Source: an uncultured Oscillospiraceae bacterium (lineage in GTDB: Bacteria; Bacillota; Clostridia; Oscillospirales; Oscillospiraceae). Taken from it: DNA of 7,714 bases. The stretch is from the NCBI GenBank assembly GCA_910589155.1, contig CAJURY010000030.1, positions 1-7,714 of the forward strand, written 5' to 3'. Under the pieces are notes generated by a model. The model did no database searches and was not told the origin of the DNA. It saw only the letters and a program-made list of their open reading frames with translations. Positions 1 to 5,556 of the stretch are shown here, in pieces; position 1 is the first letter of the stretch; each line of letters starts with the position of its first letter. The position numbers and the translations under genes were made by a program.

Positions 1-138
1 GAGGGGGTGATCCAGGGCTGGGACATGACCACCGAGGCCGCCGTCACCAAGCTGATGTGGGCGCTGGGGCAGACGGAGGATCTGGAGGAGGTCCGCCGCC
101 TGTTCGCCCGCAGCCTCGCCGGCGAGCGGAGCGTCTGA
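1..138 (+). CDS. ansA: L-asparaginase, C-terminal end (5' part lies outside the window)
   Basis: The first reading frame is open from base 1 and ends at TGA 136-138, giving the last 45 residues of a protein. They include the stretch GWDMTTEAAVTKLMWALGQ, which closely matches the conserved C-terminal helix of bacterial type I (cytoplasmic) L-asparaginases, where a G-Y/W-D-M-T-x-E-A-A-x-x-K-L-M signature is usual. The enzyme hydrolyses L-asparagine to aspartate and ammonia. The catalytic threonines lie in the missing N-terminal part, so activity cannot be judged. No U-tracted terminator follows the stop. Codon use is strongly G+C-rich, unlike the genes further right, which fits host chromosome. 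Identity rests on a short C-terminal match only. Confidence 0.72.
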   Translation, partial: EGVIQGWDMTTEAAVTKLMWALGQTEDLEEVRRLFARSLAGERSV

Positions 139-193
139 TCGTCCAGCCCGCCGGTTCCGCAGCAAGAAAAATCGGCGGCCCGACAATACGCCC

Positions 194-222
194 TTGACAA
201 AACCGGCCCGGCATATTATAAT
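194..222 (+). promoter_or_regulatory. Consensus sigma-A promoter of the tRNA-Leu gene
   Basis: A perfect -35 box TTGACA (194-199) is separated by 17 bp from a perfect -10 box TATAAT (217-222). Transcription should begin near 229-231, about 23 bp before the mature 5' end of the tRNA. Exact consensus boxes with ideal spacing are typical of stable-RNA promoters. Confidence 0.9.
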
Positions 223-252
223 GCCCTGTGTCGGCTTCCACCGCTGATATAT

Positions 253-338
253 GCGGATGTGCTGGAACTGGTAGACTGGCTAGCTTGAGGTGCTAGTGGC
301 CCACGGCCGTACGGGTTCGAGTCCCGTCATCCGCACCA
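253..338 (+). tRNA. tRNA-Leu, anticodon GAG, CCA encoded
   Basis: The acceptor arms GCGGATG (253-259) and CATCCGC (328-334) pair perfectly. The anticodon stem CTAGC/GCTAG (280-284/292-296) closes the loop TTGAGGT, placing anticodon GAG at 287-289, which reads CUC and CUU leucine codons. A long variable arm after 296 marks a class II tRNA, as expected for leucine. The T arm ACGGG-TTCGAGT-CCCGT is intact. The discriminator base A (335) is followed by a genomically encoded CCA (336-338). The gene is complete, with its own promoter and downstream terminator. tRNA-Leu 3' ends are frequent integration targets of tyrosine-recombinase elements. Confidence 0.97.
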
Positions 339-382
339 CGTTGAGACGTCACGTTTGATACAAAAATATCGGAACGCGGCGT

Positions 383-414
383 GCAGAAAACCCCTAGCTA
401 TAGGGGTTTTCTGC
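383..414 (+). terminator. Intrinsic terminator downstream of tRNA-Leu (symmetrical)
   Basis: A perfect 14-bp inverted repeat (383-396 with 401-414) encloses a 4-base loop GCTA. The stem core is CCCCTA/TAGGGG, followed by TTTT on the plus strand and preceded by AAAA. It can therefore work in both directions and lies about 45 bp past the tRNA. Confidence 0.85.
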
Positions 415-620
415 TATTCTAAAGCAAATTATATCGATTATGCCTATCGGATAATAAAGCGGCACGGCGGTTTTTCGCTCGTGCCTTTCCTCTTGCCTTT
501 ACACGAAACTCCCGTTTTGCACCAGCTTGCACCAACCTACACCAGCCCGCATCAGAAACCCGCCTGCCCTCTCTACATCTTCTCCCAAACACTTTTCGCC
601 CGGCCTTGATGACTGATTCT
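415..620. other. Non-coding stretch between tRNA terminator and exported-protein operon
   Basis: No credible gene is seen: open frames here start at TTG without a ribosome binding site and encode low-complexity Pro/His-rich peptides. The stretch holds a small hairpin (GGCACG at 461-466 with CGTGCC at 480-485, plus an inner CG/CG pair) followed by a pyrimidine-rich run, and the phased CACCA repeats described separately. If the tRNA 3' end is an attachment site, this would be the terminal non-coding end of the element. Confidence 0.45.
520..559 (+). repeat. Four phased degenerate 10-bp repeats (CACCAGCTTG-like)
   Basis: Consecutive decamers read CACCAGCTTG (520-529), CACCAACCTA (530-539), CACCAGCCCG (540-549) and a weaker CATCAGAAAC (550-559). 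The first three share CACCA plus a conserved spacing of about one helical turn. Such phased short repeats near a tRNA-proximal end could be protein-binding sites, for example recombinase arm-type sites or a nucleoprotein array. They could also be chance in a C-rich stretch. No further copy was seen in the window. Confidence 0.45.
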
Positions 621-703
621 TATCAAAAAGAGCCTCTTCACTACATCCTGAGCATGATTAGTTGGATCAAGGTCATGACTGGGACAGTAGGCAGGCTCTT
701 TGC
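621..703 (-). terminator. Long branched hairpin with U-tract, probable terminator of the lipoprotein operon
   Basis: Read on the minus strand, the outer stem AAAGAGCCT (701-693) pairs with AGGCTCTTT (635-627) and is followed by two more Ts (TTTTT ending at 625). It starts within 10 bp of the stop codon of the last operon gene. Inside are a second stem, CTAC-T-GTCC with GGATGTAG (one bulge and one G-U pair), and a third, CATGA with TCATG. The 57-base interior is longer than in a normal intrinsic terminator, so it may also act as a transcript-stabilising 3' structure. Confidence 0.55.
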
Positions 704-708
704 AATTA

Positions 709-1839
709 CTATCTCCACTCTACCAGCATCGTACATTGACCGTCGATATTCGGCCCGTTTTCGCAGCGCTGTTGCCCTGAAAGCTCGAACCCCTCGGTCG
801 GAACTTTCACGGGGTCGCCGCCCGTGAGCGGCATGATGTAGATATCTACCTCCGTTCCGTTCTTCGGCCGCGACATGAACGCAACTTGGCTACCGTCCGG
901 CGAGAGCACCGCATGCCAGCTCAGTCGCGACGTGCCGGGGACGTAATCTGTCTTCTCACTGGTCGCCATGTCCAGAATCCTGCTGATGCCGTCATTCCCC
1001 GCGAATTTCCCGCCGGCGTTAATCAAGAATCGTGAATCGCCGACATAGTCAGTGATTTTCGCTTCCGGGAACTCACCGTTTTCGCAGCCAGGGAACGGCA
1101 AGCCATCCTGAATTGCCGAGGTGTCGAGATTATCCAATGGAACGTAATGATATCCTCCAGCTCCGCTGATCTGGCGGTATACGAAGAACTCATCATCCAT
1201 GAACCCGACAGCATAGTATTGGACGGCATCATCAAAATCGCTTCGGCTGAGCTGTCCCAGAGCTTCAGTAACGTTGAAAAAGTTCCCGTCCGCTTCCAGC
1301 CATCCAGCGCAAGTTTGACCGCTTTGAGAGTCCGTCTGCGAAACGGCGACTTTACTGTAGCCATCAGCGAAGCATTCCTGACGCCCACAGCGAAAACCTG
1401 CGCCCAGAGAATAGGTAATAGCCTCGCCCTGTCGCGGCCTGAAATCCCACTCCGCAATCAGTTTGGAGTCGCCTGTTTCGATATCAACGTAATAGATTTT
1501 CGGGTCGCAAAAATTGACGTTCGTGACAGTCATCAATATTAGCCCCTCTAGCTTAACGGCCTCACCGGTCGCAGGGTTGGGGATTTGCGTGTTGTCAGGG
1601 TTATCGCTATGGTCTTCATCGGTCGCAGGACTCTCATTGTCTCTGGAACTCCCGTCCGCGTTGGGGGCGTTGCTCGGTTCGCTCGTTTCATACGGGGCGT
1701 CGATGATCTGGTTGTTGTCAGACGCTGCCGGATTTTCATCGTAGGCCGGGGCGGCACCGGAACTGCCGTCGTTTCCACAGGCGCACAGCGAAGCCACCAT
1801 GCCCAGTGCCAGTAGTAGCGCGAGAAGTTTCTTTCGCAT
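709..1839 (-). CDS. Lipoprotein with PD40/TolB-type beta-propeller repeat (paralogue A)
   Basis: This is a 376-residue exported protein of unknown substrate. Residues 1-22 form a lipoprotein signal peptide: basic MRKK, a leucine-rich core, then LCAC|G with lipidated Cys21, so it should be anchored to the outer face of the membrane. A Ser/Asn/Asp-rich linker of about 70 residues follows. Near residues 306-346 lies a PD40-like unit (LSW..VLSPDGSQVAF, then VDIYIMPLTGGDPVKV), the sequence style of TolB/WD40-like propeller blades. Two cysteines, 359 and 369, near the C-terminus are also present in the upstream paralogue and may form a disulphide. The start is set by ATG after AAAGGTAG and by the signal peptide. 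It is the last gene of the operon, 15 bp after its paralogue, and is followed by a terminator-like hairpin. It may sense or bind a ligand or act as a scaffold; function is not established. Confidence 0.85.
   Translation of the reverse strand: MRKKLLALLLALGMVASLCACGNDGSSGAAPAYDENPAASDNNQIIDAPYETSEPSNAPNADGSSRDNESPATDEDHSDNPDNTQIPNPATGEAVKLEGLILMTVTNVNFCDPKIYYVDIETGDSKLIAEWDFRPRQGEAITYSLGAGFRCGRQECFADGYSKVAVSQTDSQSGQTCAGWLEADGNFFNVTEALGQLSRSDFDDAVQYYAVGFMDDEFFVYRQISGAGGYHYVPLDNLDTSAIQDGLPFPGCENGEFPEAKITDYVGDSRFLINAGGKFAGNDGISRILDMATSEKTDYVPGTSRLSWHAVLSPDGSQVAFMSRPKNGTEVDIYIMPLTGGDPVKVPTEGFELSGQQRCENGPNIDGQCTMLVEWR
1748..1826 (-). repeat. Signal-peptide-coding repeat, copy in paralogue A (partner at 2928-3004)
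   Basis: The bases encoding the signal peptide and the start of the linker are very similar to 2928-3004 in the same orientation. Both contain the run GGCGCACAGCGAA and near-identical flanks encoding GNDGSS-AAP. This is the trace of a tandem gene duplication and a possible site of recombination that would fuse or delete one paralogue. Confidence 0.6.
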
Positions 1840-1854
1840 GTTTATCTACCTTTC

Positions 1855-3012
1855 TTATTCCCATCCAATCAGCATGCTACACGCTGTGCCAGAAGTATAA
1901 TAGCCTTTTGCGCAGTCTTCCTGCGCCGCCAAGTTAAACCCATCGGCAACCACCTTAATAGGGTCGCCACCAGCCAGCGGCATAATATAAATGTCGACCA
2001 TGCCGCCAGATTTTGGCTTCGACATGAAGGCGACAGAGGCACCGTCCGGAGAGAAAACACCGTTCCAGCTCAACCGGCTTTCACCAGGGACATACGTTTT
2101 ACCAGTGTCAGTATCGCTGGTGCAAAGATGGCTTATTTTTTCATCGGTGTTGAGCAGGAAATTACCAGAGCCGCTATCCCAATCGCTAAACCGCACTCGC
2201 TGGTTGCTGTATTGGAACTCTTCCCCAGCTCCGGGCAGCAAAATACCTGTCTCGACGGCATCGATAGACAAATTATCCAGCGGAACATGATGGAACTCCC
2301 AGTACACATTCGGGCCGTCGCCGACCAGGTTCTTGTAGATAAAATATCCGTCTTCCGAAAACCCAATCGCATTATGCTTCGTCGGAACATCGAAATCGCT
2401 TTTTGCTTCCAGTCCAAGTGCCTTGGTCACATCGAAAAACTCGCCGTTCGTATCAATCCAGCCAGCATGGAACTCCGCGCTTACGCCGTCATTCCAGGTC
2501 ACCGCCATACGGTCGTAGTCATCATCAAACCACTCACGCCGCGTTGCGTAATAGCCGCCACCAATCACGATGCCGCTCCCCTCAGGAGTAACGTAGCTGA
2601 CCGAAATCGAGCCGTTGTCGCGGATGTTGCCGAACGTGAACTTGGAAATGGTCTTGGTGGTGCCGGTATCGGAGTTAATACTGCTGATGGTGATGTTGGT
2701 GGTGCTGGCAGCAAAACCAGCGGATGTAGTCGTCATAAGTATCAGCCCCTCGGGCCTAATATCTTCATCAACCGCCGGCGCTGGGTCAAGAATTTGCGTT
2801 TCGTCAATGCCTTCGCCATTCGCTGAACTCTCGTCTGGGATCAAACCATCGTCCGATTCAATCGTCTCGTTCGGTCCTTCTGCCCAGGAATTGTCGGGTG
2901 TCATCGGACTTTCATCGTAGGTGGGAGCGGCACGGGAGCTACCATCGTTTCCGCAGGCGCACAGCGAAACCGCCATGCCTACAGCCAGCAGTAGTGTGAG
3001 AAGTCTTTTCAT
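1855..3012 (-). CDS. Lipoprotein with PD40/TolB-type beta-propeller repeat (paralogue B)
   Basis: This 385-residue paralogue of the next gene has the same design: signal peptide MKRLLTLLLAVGMAVSLCAC with lipidated Cys20, an acidic Ser/Asp/Glu-rich linker to about residue 85, a beta-rich body, and a PD40-like unit at about 314-354. In that 41-residue unit 30 residues match paralogue A by my count. Cys367 and Cys378 correspond to the cysteine pair of A. The start ATG (3012-3010) follows the good Shine-Dalgarno GGAGGG. The gene begins 19 bp after the NPCBM gene and ends 15 bp before paralogue A, so the three are clearly co-transcribed. The body lacks the extra cysteines present in A's FRCGRQEC segment. 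Lipidation is well supported; ligand and role are unknown. Confidence 0.85.
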   Translation of the reverse strand: MKRLLTLLLAVGMAVSLCACGNDGSSRAAPTYDESPMTPDNSWAEGPNETIESDDGLIPDESSANGEGIDETQILDPAPAVDEDIRPEGLILMTTTSAGFAASTTNITISSINSDTGTTKTISKFTFGNIRDNGSISVSYVTPEGSGIVIGGGYYATRREWFDDDYDRMAVTWNDGVSAEFHAGWIDTNGEFFDVTKALGLEAKSDFDVPTKHNAIGFSEDGYFIYKNLVGDGPNVYWEFHHVPLDNLSIDAVETGILLPGAGEEFQYSNQRVRFSDWDSGSGNFLLNTDEKISHLCTSDTDTGKTYVPGESRLSWNGVFSPDGASVAFMSKPKSGGMVDIYIMPLAGGDPIKVVADGFNLAAQEDCAKGYYTSGTACSMLIGWE

Positions 3013-3031
3013 GAATCACTTCCCTCCATCA

Positions 3032-3757
3032 TCACGTCCACAGCGCGACATCTCCCAAGGCAGTCTCGCTAACATACCCGTTAGAGTTCGATTCCGGATA
3101 TTCAATGGTCAGTTCCAGAACCCCGGTAATGTCGATATCTATGTATTGAGGTTCGATACCTGCCGCCACTGTCCCTTGCCACAGTTCTTTTCCGTCACCA
3201 GAAATGACGAGGGTCTTTGTTCTGCTCTGGTTTGTGCCCCGATAAGAATATTCCTGGTAATACCAAGCCGTCAACCGGCTATACTGACCGTTCAGTTTGT
3301 AGACGACTTTATGACCGGAGGGAGCATTGTTTCCAATCTCGATAGAGTGAGTATGGTTATTCCCCAAATTGTCTGTAGTAAGTCTGTCAAAGTCCCAGCG
3401 ATAGGACAGTGCAAAATAATCCATTTCGCTCAGATACGCTGCCGGGGTATCACTGGAGTGCTTGCCGATATACACGCTCTGAGTTTTTCCGTCCCATTGG
3501 ACGGGCTTGCCAAGGGCTTCGCTGACCGCCCGAACCGGAAGGTAGGTGGTGCCGTTGTAAACGAACACGTCCACGGGGTTGCCAGCGGCATCTTTGGGAT
3601 TTAGCTCTATATCGTCGATGTAGATTTTGATACCACCGAACACTTCAATCATTTTTCCGGCAGCAGCTAAAGCCGGAGTTACGAGGCTGATGACCAGCAG
3701 GGTCACCAGGACTCCCATGAGGAACGAACGAGTGCTGTAAGTAGAGTGATGTTTCAT
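3032..3757 (-). CDS. Secreted protein with copper-amine-oxidase-like N domain and NPCBM domain
   Basis: This is a 241-residue exported protein. The start is ATG at 3757-3755, behind AAAGGAG at about 10 bp; a longer frame from 3808 would overlap the ribosome binding site and bury the signal peptide. Residues 1-32 form a cleavable signal peptide (basic start, hydrophobic core, TPALAAA). Residues of about 43-98 match the copper amine oxidase-like N-terminal 'stalk' domain of Firmicutes, with the hallmark NGTTYLPVRAVSEALG. Residues of about 108-241 resemble NPCBM, a sugar-binding beta-sandwich module: YKLNGQYSRLTAW, then VISGDGKELWQG, then IDITGVLELTIEY and a terminal D-x-A-x-W. There is no lipobox, anchor or catalytic site, so it is likely a secreted or wall-associated binding protein. 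The gene lies 37 bp after the WG gene and 19 bp before paralogue B. Domain calls are from motif recognition, not a profile search. Confidence 0.82.
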   Translation of the reverse strand: MKHHSTYSTRSFLMGVLVTLLVISLVTPALAAAGKMIEVFGGIKIYIDDIELNPKDAAGNPVDVFVYNGTTYLPVRAVSEALGKPVQWDGKTQSVYIGKHSSDTPAAYLSEMDYFALSYRWDFDRLTTDNLGNNHTHSIEIGNNAPSGHKVVYKLNGQYSRLTAWYYQEYSYRGTNQSRTKTLVISGDGKELWQGTVAAGIEPQYIDIDITGVLELTIEYPESNSNGYVSETALGDVALWT

Positions 3758-3794
3758 GATGTTTTCTCTCCTTTGTTTTTGATTATGAACAGGT

Positions 3795-5282
3795 TTAAGC
3801 GGCGGCAATTTCCAGGAATTGCGCAGGGATCAGCCAATTTCCGTCCTTGTCGATAAGCCCCCATAGCCCTTCATACTGCACTTTGGCGTAGCTGTAGTCA
3901 TCGGCGAAGTCCTGCGCAACATCGTAAACATATTCGATCACAATATTACCGGAAAAATCCCAAAATCCTGTTCTCCCGGATGTTTTTTCTGTCACAGCAA
4001 TTCGCTCCGGAGTTCTCCAGTTCCAGCGGCTTGTTATATCGCCACCAAACTCCAATAAAGGAGTTCCCGAAGTGTCTATCACCCAATGTTTGGTTCTTTC
4101 AGCTAAAATGTCATCAAGCGATCCGGCTTCTCCAACGAGGGCCATTCCGCCTATAAAATTGGTAGCCGAGCTATATTGTGGCGGAATTACCCAATTTCCG
4201 TCCGTATCGATATAGCCAGTCAACATGGTTTCTGCGTCCACCACGGCAGCTAGCTCACCAGAAAAGCCATTCGCATCGGCATAGGCTGCTCCCGACTTGG
4301 GCAACACGGTGTTTCCGTCCTCATCAATATAAACATCGCCTGTTCCATCCAATGTGTGCACGGGGCATACGCCATTCCGGAAATATGGTTGCACCAAGTT
4401 GCTACTCACGGGTCCGGTTAAATACTTGCCCTCTTTGTCAATCAAGGCGTAGTATGTATTTGGGTCGCCCATTACATACGTGTCGACAAAGGCCCGGCCA
4501 TCGTAGAAAGAAGTAGCTCTTGTATACATGGGGTGAATCACGAAAGATCCGGACTCGTCAATGTAGCCATAAAACGCACCAAAACCAGAAGGATCGCCTT
4601 CCCTAACTAAAGCCAAGCCGTCAGAAAAAGGCTGTGCTTCAGAGAAAGTATCCTCCGTAATCCGTTCGCCGGAGGCATTGATGTAACCCCAAAGCTGGTA
4701 GTAGTTTTGGTTGTCTACGCCGGTAAACTGTATTTGCGAGGAAACTCTGGCGAATCCCTCGGAAAAGTCGGTGGCTGCATCGAACTGCGGTTCAATCACA
4801 AATGCCCCGGTCGCGTCAATATAACCCCAGCCGCGCTCCGGAATGCGAACCCGGAACATATCGTCACCGAACGAGTTGCCTATGTTGTCGAATGTCGGCT
4901 GGACAACGAAGCTGCCAGAAGCATCAATCAGCCCCCAAAGCTGGCTTTGCGCATCCTTAACGAGGGCGAGTCCGCTGCTCCAAAAGTTCCTCGCCTCAGC
5001 AAATGCCGGAGAAATCACCCACGCCCCGGTTTCGTCTATGTATCCCCACAATTCGCTTGTGTCTTGAGCCGCGAGAGGGCCGTTAGAGAAAAGCCGCTCA
5101 AAATCAGTCTGTTCCACTGGATTTTGGATGGGCTGTTCGGTGCTGGTCTCGCTGTTACCTCCGCCCTCTGTTCGGGCGCTAGGCGGATCACTGGCTGGGG
5201 CGCTATCGCCGCTGTCGCCGCAAGCGCACAAGCCACACATCAAACAAGCCACCAAAAGGAGTGATAAGAGTCGGTTTTTCGT
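3795..5282 (-). CDS. WG-repeat lipoprotein (non-canonical ACG start proposed)
   Basis: This is a surface lipoprotein built almost entirely of WG repeats (units of about 32 residues such as LWGYIDETGAWVISPAF and LWGLIDKDGNWLIP). About eleven units, some degenerate, run from residue 78 to the C-terminus at 495, after a Ser/Glu/Pro-rich linker. WG repeats form beta-rich solenoid or propeller-like scaffolds; the partner is unknown. The first ordinary start is TTG at 5255, but it has no Shine-Dalgarno and would leave MVACLMCGLCAC with no basic N-region. Nine codons upstream, ACG (5282-5280) lies 6 nt after GGGGGG and gives T/M-KNRLLSLLLVACLMCGLCAC, placing the lipidated cysteine at 21 exactly as in paralogue A. 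No in-frame ATG, GTG or TTG occurs back to the stop at 5429-5427. Either ACG is used, giving weak expression, or an ATG has mutated, or there is a base error. This is the first gene of the operon. Confidence 0.85.
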   Translation of the reverse strand, partial: TKNRLLSLLLVACLMCGLCACGDSGDSAPASDPPSARTEGGGNSETSTEQPIQNPVEQTDFERLFSNGPLAAQDTSELWGYIDETGAWVISPAFAEARNFWSSGLALVKDAQSQLWGLIDASGSFVVQPTFDNIGNSFGDDMFRVRIPERGWGYIDATGAFVIEPQFDAATDFSEGFARVSSQIQFTGVDNQNYYQLWGYINASGERITEDTFSEAQPFSDGLALVREGDPSGFGAFYGYIDESGSFVIHPMYTRATSFYDGRAFVDTYVMGDPNTYYALIDKEGKYLTGPVSSNLVQPYFRNGVCPVHTLDGTGDVYIDEDGNTVLPKSGAAYADANGFSGELAAVVDAETMLTGYIDTDGNWVIPPQYSSATNFIGGMALVGEAGSLDDILAERTKHWVIDTSGTPLLEFGGDITSRWNWRTPERIAVTEKTSGRTGFWDFSGNIVIEYVYDVAQDFADDYSYAKVQYEGLWGLIDKDGNWLIPAQFLEIAAA

Positions 5283-5303
5283 AGAAATCCCCCCGTTTTT
5301 CTT

Positions 5304-5357
5304 ATTCTGTTGTATGACGCCGAAGCGAATGTAACAGAATATTGAGGGCGTTACATT
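5304..5357 (-). promoter_or_regulatory. Leader of the WG operon with two mutually exclusive hairpins
   Basis: In minus-strand RNA, hairpin 1 pairs AAUGUAAC (5357-5350) with GUUACAUU (5335-5328). Hairpin 2 pairs AUUCUGUU (5340-5333) with AACAGAAU (5311-5304) and contains an inner CGC-UUCG-GCG tetraloop stem. The arms share bases 5335-5333, so only one can form at a time. Hairpin 2 ends about 10 bases before the G-run that would act as ribosome binding site. Both stems are perfect 8-bp pairings. The inverted GTTACATT pair may instead be a protein-binding palindrome in DNA. Confidence 0.45.
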
Positions 5358-5361
5358 TTCC
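5350..5361 (+). repeat. GTTACATTTTCC direct repeat, copy 1
   Basis: The 12-mer GTTACATTTTCC recurs identically at 5488-5499, 138 bp away in the same orientation. An inverted partial copy, AATGTAAC, is at 5328-5335. All three lie between the operon start and the recombinase gene, consistent with binding sites for the recombinase or a local regulator. Confidence 0.6.
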
Positions 5362-5364
5362 CCT

Positions 5365-5392
5365 TCTATACTTTCCCTAGGCGAACAGTCAG
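5365..5392 (-). promoter_or_regulatory. Candidate promoter of the exported-protein operon
   Basis: On the minus strand, CTGACT (5392-5387) lies 16 bp before TATAGA (5370-5365), a moderate sigma-A-type match. Transcription would begin near 5358, giving a leader of about 75 bases that contains the two alternative hairpins. The -35 box is weak, and no better candidate was seen in the divergent region. Confidence 0.35.
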
Positions 5393-5487
5393 CATACGTC
5401 CGGGCAGAAAGTTTTTGGTGAAGATGTCAGAAATGACTTGATTATAGCCCAATTTGATGCTAAAATAGGTATCACTATCAATAAAAA

Positions 5488-5499
5488 GTTACATTTTCC
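5488..5499 (+). repeat. GTTACATTTTCC direct repeat, copy 2
   Basis: This is an identical copy of the 12-mer at 5350-5361, located about 20 bp upstream of the putative -10 box of the recombinase gene. It could act as an operator or recombinase arm site. Confidence 0.6.
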
Positions 5500-5510
5500 T
5501 CCTGGATCGA

Positions 5511-5533
5511 GATGCGCTATACTAGACCGCATC
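5511..5533 (+). promoter_or_regulatory. Recombinase -10 region inside an inverted repeat
   Basis: TATACT (5518-5523) is the best -10 candidate for the recombinase gene and lies between the perfect inverted arms GATGCG (5511-5516) and CGCATC (5528-5533). No good -35 sits 17 bp upstream (TTTCCT), which suggests an activated or weak promoter. A repressor bound to the arms would block it. Confidence 0.35.
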
Positions 5534-5556
5534 AAGAACAAGGGGGACAAACCACT

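Noticed and set aside
139..193. Possible terminator after asparaginase (CCGCCG/CGGCGG)
   Set aside because: The stem is short with a loop of about 19 bases and no T-run; it is too weak to call.
520..559. CRISPR array
   Set aside because: The units are 10 bp, contiguous, without spacers, and no cas genes are present.
355..609. 84-codon plus-strand frame after the tRNA terminator
   Set aside because: It starts at TTG without a Shine-Dalgarno, runs through the terminator hairpin and the CACCA repeats, and has odd His/Pro-rich composition.
2128..2826. Long plus-strand frame (232 codons) opposite paralogue B
   Set aside because: It lies wholly antisense to a gene with signal peptide, Shine-Dalgarno and clear paralogue; its length follows from the codon pattern of that gene.
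2921..3604. 227-codon plus-strand frame opposite the NPCBM gene
   Set aside because: It is antisense to a gene with recognisable domains and spans an operon junction; no ribosome binding site was seen.
3758..3808. 17-codon N-terminal extension of the NPCBM gene
   Set aside because: It would overlap the end of the WG gene and contain the AAAGGAG ribosome binding site; the signal peptide begins at 3757.
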